DNA of 49,651 nucleotides from Shewanella sairae (GTDB lineage: Bacteria > Pseudomonadota > Gammaproteobacteria > Enterobacterales > Shewanellaceae): assembly GCF_023283535.1 (NCBI RefSeq), contig NZ_JAKILT010000039.1, positions 1-49,651 on the forward strand. The letters run 5' to 3'. Below, piece after piece: positions 34,064 to 42,872 of this stretch (position 1 is its first letter; each line of letters opens with the position of its first letter). Below the pieces are notes generated by a model. That model made no database searches. It was not told where the DNA came from and was given only the letters and a program-made list of their open reading frames with translations. Made by a program: the position numbers and the translations under genes.

Positions 34064-35092
34064 ATGCAAACCAATATTCAACGCCAGATTGCGATGCTTG
34101 AGCTGATCCCGCGTCATCCAAGACGAATAACCGCTAACAATATTACTGAAAAGTTAAACAACCGCGATTTTGATATTGGCTTAAGAACAGTGCAGCGTGA
34201 GCTTAAGGCTATGCATGATATGGGGTTGTTTGGCTTAGTGATGGACGATAGATGTAAACCGTTTGGTTGGTCTATTGCCGCTTGTTGGCACGGTATTAAT
34301 TTAACCTTGATGGATAAGCATGTGGCATTGGCGTTTCACACGTTACAGCACAGTGCTAATCAATTATTACCTCCACAAAGCGTTAAGCAGTTAAAGCCTT
34401 ATTTTGAAAAAGCAGATCAAGTGCTAGGTAGCGATCCTGATAACCCATGGCTGTACTGGGCTTGCCGTGTGGCTCAATTACCCGAACCGCTGCCCATTAC
34501 CTTTGATGAGCCCGATCCCAAAGCACTGGAAACCGTGCAGCAAGCGCTGCTTGACCATCAACAAATCGGTTGCCAAATTCAACGAGTGATTAAAGGCAAA
34601 AGCTATTGGATTGACTACCGACCAATTAACCCCGAGGGGATAAAAATCAGTGGTGGGGTGGTGTTACTGGCCTTTACCTTAGGTAACACTCATTCTAGGC
34701 GCTACGCAAAGCCAATACACATGCTGCGTAATATTGAACTACTCGGCACTATAGCGGTGATGCGCAGTGATTTTGATATTGCACGGGTGGGTAATATTAA
34801 CTCAGAAAGTACAATCGATATCGAGTTGTTATTTGAGCCTTCTGCGAGCTTTATATTGCGTAATGCTAAATTGAGCGACAGTCAAACACTAGAGCGCCGC
34901 GTCGATGGGCGCTATTTAGTTAAGGCAAACGTCATGGATACGTCTAAGTTAAGAGAGTTTCTTTGGAGTATGGCTGACAGCGTTGAAGTTATCGCTCCAG
35001 CTAAGCTACGGGCGCATTTTTGCAAGCTCAGCAGTAAGGTTATTAATAAATATCAAACTGCTACGACGGAGGTTGTCGCAGAGCTGGTTTAG
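34064..35092 (+). CDS. WYL-domain transcriptional regulator
   Basis: A protein of about 342 residues with an N-terminal winged helix-turn-helix (about 4-60; RRITANNITEKL, then RTVQRELKAM as recognition helix). A WYL-type domain begins near YWIDYRPIN (about 181-189), and a C-terminal WCX-like region follows. WYL domains bind nucleic acids or nucleotide ligands and often control DNA-damage or defence genes (PafBC, BrxR, CapW). ATG at 34,064 is preferred over the TTG one codon earlier. The divergent FtsZ gene follows 44 bases downstream on the same strand. A second operator-like site lies in this gene's last codons. Confidence 0.85.
   Translation: MQTNIQRQIAMLELIPRHPRRITANNITEKLNNRDFDIGLRTVQRELKAMHDMGLFGLVMDDRCKPFGWSIAACWHGINLTLMDKHVALAFHTLQHSANQLLPPQSVKQLKPYFEKADQVLGSDPDNPWLYWACRVAQLPEPLPITFDEPDPKALETVQQALLDHQQIGCQIQRVIKGKSYWIDYRPINPEGIKISGGVVLLAFTLGNTHSRRYAKPIHMLRNIELLGTIAVMRSDFDIARVGNINSESTIDIELLFEPSASFILRNAKLSDSQTLERRVDGRYLVKANVMDTSKLREFLWSMADSVEVIAPAKLRAHFCKLSSKVINKYQTATTEVVAELV
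35062..35080 (+). promoter_or_regulatory. Second operator-like site before the FtsZ paralogue
   Basis: The 19-base window TACGACggaggttGTCGCA matches the site at 34001-34019 at 14 of 19 positions, including all of the right half (TTGTCGCA). It lies within the last codons of the WYL gene, 56 bases before the ftsZ-like ATG. It could let the regulator control the second gene separately. The site is also coding, so chance is possible. Confidence 0.4.
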
Positions 35093-35136
35093 TCTTATCA
35101 ATACAAATTTTTGTTATGTATTGAGGATAACTGCCG

Positions 35137-36342
35137 ATGTTTGAATTACTAACCCCCAATGAGCAGACGCCGCGTATTACCGTATTTGGCGTAGGCGGCT
35201 GTGGATGCAATACCATTAATCAACTTAGCCAATCTGCCGTTGCAGACAATGTTCAGCTGGTGGCAGTTAATACCGATGCCCAATCATTAACACTTTCACA
35301 GTGTAGTACTCGCTTACAGATAGGTCAGCAAGTGACTAAAGGTTTGGGCGCGGGGGCAAGGCCGCAAAAGGGTTATGAAGCGGCAAAAGAGTCTGATACT
35401 GATATTCGTGATTTGATTGAGCAGGCTGATGTGGTGTTTATCACCGGTGGTATGGGCGGCGGAACAGGCACTGGCGCGATTCCGTTTATGGCATCTATTG
35501 CTGCAGAGCTAAATAAGCCTCTGGTCGCTGTGGTGACCACGCCTTTTAGTATTGAGGGTCATCAACGCAGTAAAATTGCCAGAGCGGGAATTGATCAGCT
35601 AATGCAGCAAGCGGATGCGGTCATCGTGCTGCCAAACGATAAATTGCTTGAAGCCTTAGATAAGAAGATCAGTTTAGTGAACGCGTTTTATCAAAGTAAT
35701 GGTATTTTACAAGATGTGCTTCAGGGCTTAACCACCACCATTAGCCAGGCGGGTTTAATCAATATCGATCTTAATGATTTTGTCGAGGTAATTAGCCACC
35801 ATGGCCGTGCGGCGATGGGCGTAGCCAAACAAATGCAAGGCGATGATTTACAACTGACCATCAATAATGCCCTTAAAAATCCGCTACTAGAACAGATTGA
35901 TTTAACTAAAGCTAAAGGCGCCATTGTGAGTGTAATGGCTACCGATCAAATTGAGCTCAGCCAATATAACTGTATCGGCGCGACCTTGCAGCAACAGCTC
36001 GACCCAGATGCACTAGTGATTATCGGGTTAACCCTAGTGCCAGAGCTTGACTGTGAGCTTGAGCTCATGGTCATTGCTACGGGCATTAGCGATGAATCGC
36101 TTGATAAGGTAAGTAAAGCTGATGATGCTCATATCCAAATAACCAGCATAGTTGAAGATGAAACGCTTAATAAAGATAGTAAAAAAGAGTTAGCCAAGCC
36201 TGTTACGGTTAATAAAGCACGTTTTGATACCTCAGAGCTACTTAACCTGCATGATTTTTTAAAAGAGAAATCAGCAAGGGCGATTAACCTGCCCGAGGAG
36301 GAATTAGACATTCCGACTTATACACGCAAGCAGACCTGTTAA
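35137..36342 (+). CDS. Divergent second FtsZ (FtsZ paralogue)
   Basis: A 401-residue FtsZ-family GTPase outside the division gene cluster. The nucleotide site is present (FGVGGCGCN at 17-25 with two Gly-to-Cys changes, NTDAQ at 45-49, GGMGGGTGTG at 104-113). The T7 loop NIDLND (209-214) keeps both catalytic Asp, so polymer-driven GTP hydrolysis is expected. A linker of about 60 residues ends in a conserved C-terminal peptide, LDIPTYTRKQ, close to the E. coli tail that binds FtsA, ZipA and MinC. It likely joins or disturbs the Z ring. It follows the WYL regulator by 44 bases. Too divergent to be the housekeeping copy. Confidence 0.88.
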   Translation: MFELLTPNEQTPRITVFGVGGCGCNTINQLSQSAVADNVQLVAVNTDAQSLTLSQCSTRLQIGQQVTKGLGAGARPQKGYEAAKESDTDIRDLIEQADVVFITGGMGGGTGTGAIPFMASIAAELNKPLVAVVTTPFSIEGHQRSKIARAGIDQLMQQADAVIVLPNDKLLEALDKKISLVNAFYQSNGILQDVLQGLTTTISQAGLINIDLNDFVEVISHHGRAAMGVAKQMQGDDLQLTINNALKNPLLEQIDLTKAKGAIVSVMATDQIELSQYNCIGATLQQQLDPDALVIIGLTLVPELDCELELMVIATGISDESLDKVSKADDAHIQITSIVEDETLNKDSKKELAKPVTVNKARFDTSELLNLHDFLKEKSARAINLPEEELDIPTYTRKQTC

Positions 36343-36419
36343 TAGGGCTGTTGGCACTAAAAGGCTTTTTAGCGCGTTAAGATGAGCTATTGAGCTCTGT
36401 CATATTATCCCTAAAACAA

Positions 36420-36441
36420 GATAACCCCTAGCGGGGTTATC
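36420..36441. terminator. Hairpin between ftsZ-like gene and secreted protein gene
   Basis: GATAACCCC (36420-36428) pairs with GGGGTTATC (36433-36441) around a 4-base loop. A T-rich stretch follows only on the minus strand (TTGTTTTAGGG), so it better suits the convergent minus-strand gene; it may also end the WYL-FtsZ transcript. Confidence 0.5.
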
Positions 36442-36531
36442 AATAAAGCTTGTGATAAACATTAAACCCATTCAATCCAATACTTATCAAAGGCCTTAGC
36501 TCATTCCCTATCTAGGAATGATTTCATGAGC

Positions 36532-36873
36532 TTAGTCTACTTTTACAAATGTACTTTCACGAGCAAATTTGATCGCGTCTTCACATAGTACCACTTGCTG
36601 CTCTTTATTCGCTGCTTGGAACTTAGTCATATAAGCATCTAGTGCTTGGCTTGTTTCTTTGGTCATAATCATCTCTTCAATGCCTGCACTTCTATGAGAC
36701 ATCATAGATTGACCTACGATTTGACCTTCAATTTGCATATCGTGCTCGGCATAAAAAGAGGTGCAAATCATTAGGCTTGCCATGCCAACTGCGGTGTCAG
36801 TATCTAAGTTTTCAGCGCTAGCCGTACCTGCGAATAAACAGCTTACAAGACCTGCAATAAGTAATTTTTTCAT
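36532..36873 (-). CDS. Hypothetical secreted protein, about 113 residues
   Basis: From the ATG at 36,873 the protein begins with a clear signal peptide (MKKLLIAGLVSCLFAGTASA) and has a mature part of about 93 residues with two Cys (in MICTSF and VLCEDA) that could form a disulfide. An upstream ATG at 36,894 is open but has no ribosome site, whereas AGGG precedes the chosen one. I do not recognise a family. Small periplasmic proteins of this style are common in Shewanella. No operon partner. Confidence 0.7.
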   Translation of the reverse strand: MKKLLIAGLVSCLFAGTASAENLDTDTAVGMASLMICTSFYAEHDMQIEGQIVGQSMMSHRSAGIEEMIMTKETSQALDAYMTKFQAANKEQQVVLCEDAIKFARESTFVKVD

Positions 36874-36894
36874 TATTGTGAACCCTTTTTTCAT

Positions 36895-37195
36895 TTCGCT
36901 TATGGAAGCGTTATCTAGATGATATTCGGTAGCATTTCTAATAATTTGAGGTGCTACTTTAGATGGATAAAGGCTAGCATGTACTTATTAATGGGTATGT
37001 GATGGCAAGCCTCATTTTGAGGGTTTAGCATCATTTTTGTGTGCTTAATCACAGTCGTTACGCGGTTTTTATAAGTGAAAAAAGCTAAAAATGTTTGAAG
37101 CGAATAATTCGTTGGTTTTTATCGTATTATTTTTGTGCATTCGTGTTTTGATTTGGTTTTTTAAGGCGCTTGTTACTACTGAGTCACAGTGTTAA
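36895..37195. other. 301-base AT-rich gap between divergent genes
   Basis: It lies between the secreted protein gene and the helicase gene, which point away from each other, so promoters for both are expected here. I see no RNA gene, repeat or clear operator; LexA-type CTGT-N8-ACAG sites were looked for and not found. Confidence 0.4.
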
Positions 37196-37231
37196 TTGAT
37201 AGTATGGCGTTTTTGTCGGATGGGGTTATCG

Positions 37232-40200
37232 ATGGAGCTTAGGCGACATTCTGTTAAGTTTGGATTTTTACAAGGCGTGGTATTTTGTAATAGCGCTCAC
37301 TTGTGTGAACAAGGCCTAACCATTAATGGCAAGCTTTACCCTTATCCGCCGATGGAACAAACTGTTGAAGTGAGGCGAGGTTGGTTCACTAAAACCTTAG
37401 TCTGGGGCAATAACCGCTTTAGCTTTTTTCATTTAATCAATAGCAAACCGTTATTTAGATTAGCGCTGGATAATCGTCTCGTAGCTAATCGCGCTCAGTT
37501 ACAAGTGAGTTTTGATGATTTGCTGGTGGATATTGAGGCGTTTAATCATCACTTTGCTAAACATCAGCGCTATCTACGTAGTTCTGACATTAAGCAGTTT
37601 GAGCAAGCTTATGCAGCCAGTTTAGCGCTGTTCTCATTAGAGCCGCATTTCTCTTCCCTTGGTTTTGCAACCGACAAACTTAACTGCCGCTTAGCTAAAT
37701 TTATTAAGCAGCCGCAACTATTCGCCGATAAATATAACCAGTGGTGGCAAACGCAGCAGTTATCTGCTCATGCCGGATTATTCGACTCTCTTGAAGCGCA
37801 CCCATTAACTGAGCTGCAGCGCCAGGCCTGCGTGATTGATGAAAACAATACCTTGGTCATAGCAGGCGCTGGTACCGGTAAAACCAGTACTATGGCAGCA
37901 AAGGCTGCTTATTTAGTTAAACAAGGGTTAGCCAAGCCTGAAGAAATTTTAATGCTGGCATACGGTAAGGATGCCCGAGTTGAACTAGAACAGCGGACTA
38001 AAGCGGTATTTGAGCAGCTTTTTGAAACACGACCCACAAACGGACATGACTGTGGTGTAAAAGATATTGCTGTAAAAGACGGCGGTATAAAAATTAGTAC
38101 TTTTCACGCTATCGGCAAAGAGATTATTGAGTACTTCTCTGATGGCATAGCGACAAATACCGCATATCAGCCTCTACGAATATCCGTGCTTGCCAGTGAT
38201 GAGAAACAGTTTACCCAATTTATCGCTCAGCAGATTGATAGTATTGTTACCGATCCTGCAATGGCTGATCCCGTCGCCGAGTATTTTGGGCGCTTTTTGT
38301 ATCCGCAGGTTAATGAACTGGCTTTTAAGTCGGAAGGTCAATACCGAGCTTACCTTAAAAATAACGATATAAGAGCGCTTTCAGGTGATTTGGTTAAAAG
38401 CTTTCAAGAGCTTAAGATCTGTAATTACCTCTACACCCACGGCATTGAGTTTGAATATGAGCCTAACTACCGCGGTTCTGCGAACGTCAAATCCAGCGCC
38501 AGTGTTAGTGCCCGTGAGCCCGGAAAGGGCGCTTATCAACCCGATTTTTATATTCCTAAACTTGATGCGTATCTAGAGCACTTTGGCATCGATAAAAAGG
38601 GCAATACTCGCCCTGATATTGATAAAGCGGCATATAACCAAAGTCGTGAATGGAAGATTGCGCTACATCAAGAGCAAGGCACTTGTTTACTGCAAACGTT
38701 TAGTTGGCAGGCCAATATCGTCGAGCTAGAGAAAAGCCTTGAAGCACAGTTATGTAAGCGATGTGATGAGCTTGGACTCCCCCAAAGTGAGTTATTTAAG
38801 CCAATTGCCCCGCAAGCGGTATTTGAGCAAGTTAAGGCATTGGGTGTTTATCGTAATGTAAGCCGCTTGATGGCAAGCTTTGTGGGTTTGTTTAAATCAT
38901 CGGGATTAACCCTTGCTAAGTTGAATACGCTAAAATTAAAGCTGACTGATGTTCAAGTCAGTGATGACGATGACAAAAAGCCTGCCGTTAGCGCTAAGGC
39001 TGCAGCTAAACAAATCAATCTATATAACCAGCTGAGATGGAAGGCATTCTTACACTTGTTTAGTTGGGTTATTGACCGCTATGAGGCTTATCTGGAGGAG
39101 AATAACACCATTGATTTCTCGGACATGATCACCAAAGCGCTGACTATAACTAAAAGTAAGGCGTTTCATCAAAAAACGGGTAATCGTTTTCGTTATAAAT
39201 ACATCATGGTTGATGAGTTTCAAGATATTTCAAGTGAACGTGCACAACTGGTAAAGGCATTGCGAGATGCAAATCCAAATTGTGCACTGTTTTGTGTAGG
39301 TGATGATTGGCAGGCCATTTACCGATTCGCTGGCAGTGATCTTAACTTAACCACGGAGTTTGAACGTACATTTGGCACCACGCAAACCGTTACCCTAGAT
39401 AAAACCTTTAGATTTAATGACCAGATTGAAAAGGTCGCGTCTCGGTTTATTCAGGCTAACCCTGCACAGTTAGCCAAACAGCTTACCACCCATAGTAAGA
39501 GTGATAACCCTCAAGTGTGTTTGCTTATTGAAACTAAGCAAGCGGCATTGGAGCAGGCTTTTGCAAGCATTGTTGTCCAGAGTAACAATCGCCAAGTTAG
39601 CGTTATGCTGATAAGTCGTTTTAAAAGTAGTTTGAATGACTTAAGTGTTTGGCGTCAGCGTTATCCGCAATTAGCCATTTCAGGCATGTCTGCTCATGCA
39701 TCTAAAGGTAAGCAAGCTGACTTTGTGATAGTGCTGGATGTGAACGATGACAAATATGGCTTCCCTAGCAAGATAGCTAATGACCTGATTTTAGACGTAT
39801 TGCTACCTAAGCTGGACTCATTTAAAGACACCGAAGAACGGCGCTTATTTTATGTCGCGTTATCTCGTGCTAAGCAAACGGTATTTGTGCAAGCGGAATT
39901 GGGTAAAGAATCCAGCTTTGTTAAGGAGTTACGCAGTTATGGCGACGATGTTCTGCTTCACTTGAGTGAACTCGCTGACTTGTATCATGACTCAGCGTCT
40001 TGTCCTGAATGTAATGACGGCAGGCTTATCCCGCGGCAAGGGCCATATGGTCTGTTTTATACCTGCTCACTAGGCAAGGATTATTGCGATACTAAGTTAG
40101 ACGCTTGTCCAGCATGCAATAGCGGCCCTATGTTAGCTAATCAGACTTATTATGTTTGTGGCTCTGCAAATTGCGGGCATCAACAGCAAATTTGTCCTCA

Positions 40201-40345
40201 GTGTTTAGCGGGTAAACTTGTGCAGCGCACTAATGCTAAAAGTGGAAAACTATTTTTAGCTTGTAGTCGGGGTAAAAGGGGCGATGCGACTCGTTGTAAG
40301 TACACCTGTGATCTCGCCAGTGATAAACAGAGTACGGCAGCCTAA
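37232..40345 (+). CDS. Helicase IV (HelD)-like helicase with inserted nuclease-like domain and zinc ribbons
   Basis: A 1,037-residue superfamily 1 helicase. The N-terminus (MELRRH, then a KTLVWGNNRFSFF segment) resembles helicase IV, which sets the start at 37,232; the frame stays open to a TTG at 37,196. Walker A is GAGTGKTS (about 212-219) and motif II is VDEFQD (about 657-662). An insertion at about 385-490 has YEPNY, QPDFYIP and LEHFG, the pattern of a PD-(D/E)xK nuclease. The C-terminus (about 920-1,025) has topoisomerase-type C4 zinc ribbons. E. coli HelD has 684 residues and lacks both extras. Likely a DNA repair enzyme. Confidence 0.85.
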   Translation: MELRRHSVKFGFLQGVVFCNSAHLCEQGLTINGKLYPYPPMEQTVEVRRGWFTKTLVWGNNRFSFFHLINSKPLFRLALDNRLVANRAQLQVSFDDLLVDIEAFNHHFAKHQRYLRSSDIKQFEQAYAASLALFSLEPHFSSLGFATDKLNCRLAKFIKQPQLFADKYNQWWQTQQLSAHAGLFDSLEAHPLTELQRQACVIDENNTLVIAGAGTGKTSTMAAKAAYLVKQGLAKPEEILMLAYGKDARVELEQRTKAVFEQLFETRPTNGHDCGVKDIAVKDGGIKISTFHAIGKEIIEYFSDGIATNTAYQPLRISVLASDEKQFTQFIAQQIDSIVTDPAMADPVAEYFGRFLYPQVNELAFKSEGQYRAYLKNNDIRALSGDLVKSFQELKICNYLYTHGIEFEYEPNYRGSANVKSSASVSAREPGKGAYQPDFYIPKLDAYLEHFGIDKKGNTRPDIDKAAYNQSREWKIALHQEQGTCLLQTFSWQANIVELEKSLEAQLCKRCDELGLPQSELFKPIAPQAVFEQVKALGVYRNVSRLMASFVGLFKSSGLTLAKLNTLKLKLTDVQVSDDDDKKPAVSAKAAAKQINLYNQLRWKAFLHLFSWVIDRYEAYLEENNTIDFSDMITKALTITKSKAFHQKTGNRFRYKYIMVDEFQDISSERAQLVKALRDANPNCALFCVGDDWQAIYRFAGSDLNLTTEFERTFGTTQTVTLDKTFRFNDQIEKVASRFIQANPAQLAKQLTTHSKSDNPQVCLLIETKQAALEQAFASIVVQSNNRQVSVMLISRFKSSLNDLSVWRQRYPQLAISGMSAHASKGKQADFVIVLDVNDDKYGFPSKIANDLILDVLLPKLDSFKDTEERRLFYVALSRAKQTVFVQAELGKESSFVKELRSYGDDVLLHLSELADLYHDSASCPECNDGRLIPRQGPYGLFYTCSLGKDYCDTKLDACPACNSGPMLANQTYYVCGSANCGHQQQICPQCLAGKLVQRTNAKSGKLFLACSRGKRGDATRCKYTCDLASDKQSTAA

Positions 40346-40671
40346 AGAGTTATTTTTATTTTAGGTGAATAATATTGATGCAAATTATTAATCCCTGCCA
40401 TCAGCTAAAGTGACCTTTTACCTCAATGCTGTGTAAGTTATTTGAATTTAGGTTGAACTAATTTGATGGGAGTAATGGCTTGTTTTAGATTTTTTAAGTG
40501 TGATGCAATTTTAAATAATTGTTACTGTTTATAGCTAAAAACATTGTAATTGATTGAGAAGGCGGCTAAAAATACATCTTACATTCGTGGCTACAACCAG
40601 ACCCTTAATTAGACTTTTTATTTGAATAGGGGGCTAGCCTCTGCCAGCTATCGATTATAAAGGCGGTTTTA
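40346..40671. other. 326-base gap before the UvrB-like gene
   Basis: AT-rich sequence with no gene recognised. It must hold the promoter of the UvrB-like gene. No LexA box was found near that start, so damage induction is not supported by sequence. Confidence 0.4.
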
Positions 40672-42681
40672 ATGTCTCATTCGAATTCTTCAAAAAATAA
40701 ATTCATATTGCATTCCAGTTATCCACCATCTGGCGACCAGCCAGAAGCTATTGCTCGCCTGATTGACGGAATTGAGCAAGGCGCCACTCATCAAACCTTA
40801 AAAGGCGTTACTGGCTCTGGCAAAACCTTTACGGTCGCCAACATTATTCACCGCCTCAAACGACCAACAATTATTCTAGCACATAACAAAATGCTGGCGG
40901 CTCAGTTATATAGTGAGATGAAGCAATTTTTTCCCGAAAATGCAGTGGAGTTTTTTGTCTCTTATTATGATTACTACCAACCGGAGGTTTATCTTCCTGG
41001 CAGTGACCGTTTTATTCGTAAAGACTCTGCTATTAATGAGCAACTTGAACGCCTTCGCTTATCGACCACTAAAGCCCTAATTGAACGCCGAGATGTAATT
41101 GTCGTTGCTTCGGTGTCTTCTGTATATGGCTTAGGAGATCCTGAGGCGTATCGGTCGTTACAAGTTCACTTGCAGTTAGGTCAAGAGGTTGATGTTGAGC
41201 TTTTAATCTCACAACTTGAGCGCCTGCAGTACAGTCGTTGTACACGCACCATCAAGCGAGCCACTTTTTTAGTGCGTGACCAAGCGATAGATATTTTTCC
41301 GGCGGATTCAGAACATAGGTCGCTCACTGTCGAGTTTTCTGGCACCCATATCGCCAAGCTTTATTGGGTAGATGCAATTAGCGGTGACAAGCTTGATGAT
41401 ATTGAACAATATCTGGTATCGCCAAAAACATTGTATTCAGTATCGATAGAGCAGGTTGAATTAGCATGTAAGCAAATCATGGCTGACATGGAGCGCCAAG
41501 TAGAGCAACTTAACAGTGAAAATAGATTCACAGAGGCGGCACGTTTATATGAAAGAACGTTGGCTGATGTAGAGCAGTTAACGACTCAAGGTTATTGCTC
41601 CGGTATTGAAAATTATGGGTCCTATCTTAATCAACGAGATCCTAGTTTACCGCCAACGACATTATTCGATTATCTGCCTAAAGACGGCTTATTGTTTATT
41701 GATGAATCCCATGTGATGATCCCGCAGATCTCGGCTATGTATAAGAGCGATCAGAGCCGTAAGAGCACGCTTATCGATTTTGGTTTTCGCTTACCGTCTG
41801 CCAAAAACAATCGCCCTTTGAGTTTTGCTGAATTTGAAGGGATCAAACCACAAACCATATTCGTATCTGCAACACCCGGTCACTATGAGCTTGAAAAATC
41901 ACAGTCGCGGGTGTTTAAGCAAATTATTCGCCCAACCGGTTTACTGGATCCAGAAATTGAAATTAGGCCATCAGCTAACAGTATTGAAGATCTATTTCAT
42001 GAGATTAAGCTCAGAAACCAGCGTAACGAAAGAACCTTGATTACGACATTAACCAAGAAAAGCGCGGAGAACTTAAATAATCATTTGGCTGCCAAAGGAA
42101 TTAAAGTCAGCTATTTGCACTCCGATGTGAAAACGCACGATCGAATTGAGACGGTAAACGCGCTTCGCGCTGGTACTTATGATGTATTGATTGGGATTAA
42201 CTTATTAAGAGAGGGATTAGATATTCCCGAAGCGTCACTTGTGGCGGTACTTGATGCCGATCACGCAGGGTTTTTACGCTCAGAACAAGCCTTGATTCAA
42301 ATTATCGGTAGAGCTGCTCGTAATCAACATGGTAAGGCGATTTTGTACGCAGATAAGATGACTCCTGCGATGAAAAGAGCCATAGATGATTCAGAAAATC
42401 GCCGAGCAGAACAAATTGAGTACAACCGCTTAAATTCAATTGTACCTAGCTCATCGGGGCGTAAGCTTGAGAAGACACAAACCGATGGTCAACCAAGTCT
42501 TGAGGTCATTACAAGAGCCCAAGACAGAGTCGGTTTTTGTGAAAGTTTGGCTGAGCTTTGCCAATTAATTACCGATAAAGAGAAAGAATTAATAAGCCTG
42601 GTAGATTCATCAAATCTAGAGGATGCTAAACGAGTACGAGAACAGTTAGTGCTGCTTTATCGTCAGTTTATTTATATGTAG
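40672..42681 (+). CDS. Divergent UvrB (excinuclease subunit B homologue)
   Basis: A 669-residue UvrB: Walker A GVTGSGKT (45-52), the damage-wedging Tyr cluster SYYDYYQPE (97-105), IDESH motif II (about 343-347), VSATPG, helicase motif VI QIIGRAARN, and a C-terminal UVR motif for UvrC (about 630-665). Damage verification and ATPase parts all look intact. It differs from the E. coli protein at many usually invariant positions (LAHNKML for LAPNKTL; YLPGSDRFIRKD for YVPSSDTFIEKD), which suggests a second, divergent UvrB rather than the housekeeping one. AAGGCGG precedes the ATG. Paralogue status would need the genome. Confidence 0.88.
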   Translation: MSHSNSSKNKFILHSSYPPSGDQPEAIARLIDGIEQGATHQTLKGVTGSGKTFTVANIIHRLKRPTIILAHNKMLAAQLYSEMKQFFPENAVEFFVSYYDYYQPEVYLPGSDRFIRKDSAINEQLERLRLSTTKALIERRDVIVVASVSSVYGLGDPEAYRSLQVHLQLGQEVDVELLISQLERLQYSRCTRTIKRATFLVRDQAIDIFPADSEHRSLTVEFSGTHIAKLYWVDAISGDKLDDIEQYLVSPKTLYSVSIEQVELACKQIMADMERQVEQLNSENRFTEAARLYERTLADVEQLTTQGYCSGIENYGSYLNQRDPSLPPTTLFDYLPKDGLLFIDESHVMIPQISAMYKSDQSRKSTLIDFGFRLPSAKNNRPLSFAEFEGIKPQTIFVSATPGHYELEKSQSRVFKQIIRPTGLLDPEIEIRPSANSIEDLFHEIKLRNQRNERTLITTLTKKSAENLNNHLAAKGIKVSYLHSDVKTHDRIETVNALRAGTYDVLIGINLLREGLDIPEASLVAVLDADHAGFLRSEQALIQIIGRAARNQHGKAILYADKMTPAMKRAIDDSENRRAEQIEYNRLNSIVPSSSGRKLEKTQTDGQPSLEVITRAQDRVGFCESLAELCQLITDKEKELISLVDSSNLEDAKRVREQLVLLYRQFIYM

Positions 42682-42872
42682 AGCAGGTGTTTTAAGTGAT
42701 AATACTTCATCAAGAATTTTAATCTTTTAGAATAATTGATGGGTTAGTTGAGATTTTCGCTATAAAAATCAATATTATTCAAATATATTAAGACATTGAG
42801 GTGAGTTTGTATAAATTGCCTCTGTGTCTTTTTATTGTTGGATGGTACGGTTCTATAGGGAGATTACTAATC

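Noticed and set aside
37000..40671. LexA boxes before the helicase and UvrB-like genes
   Set aside because: No CTGT-N8-ACAG palindrome was found near either start, so SOS control is not claimed.
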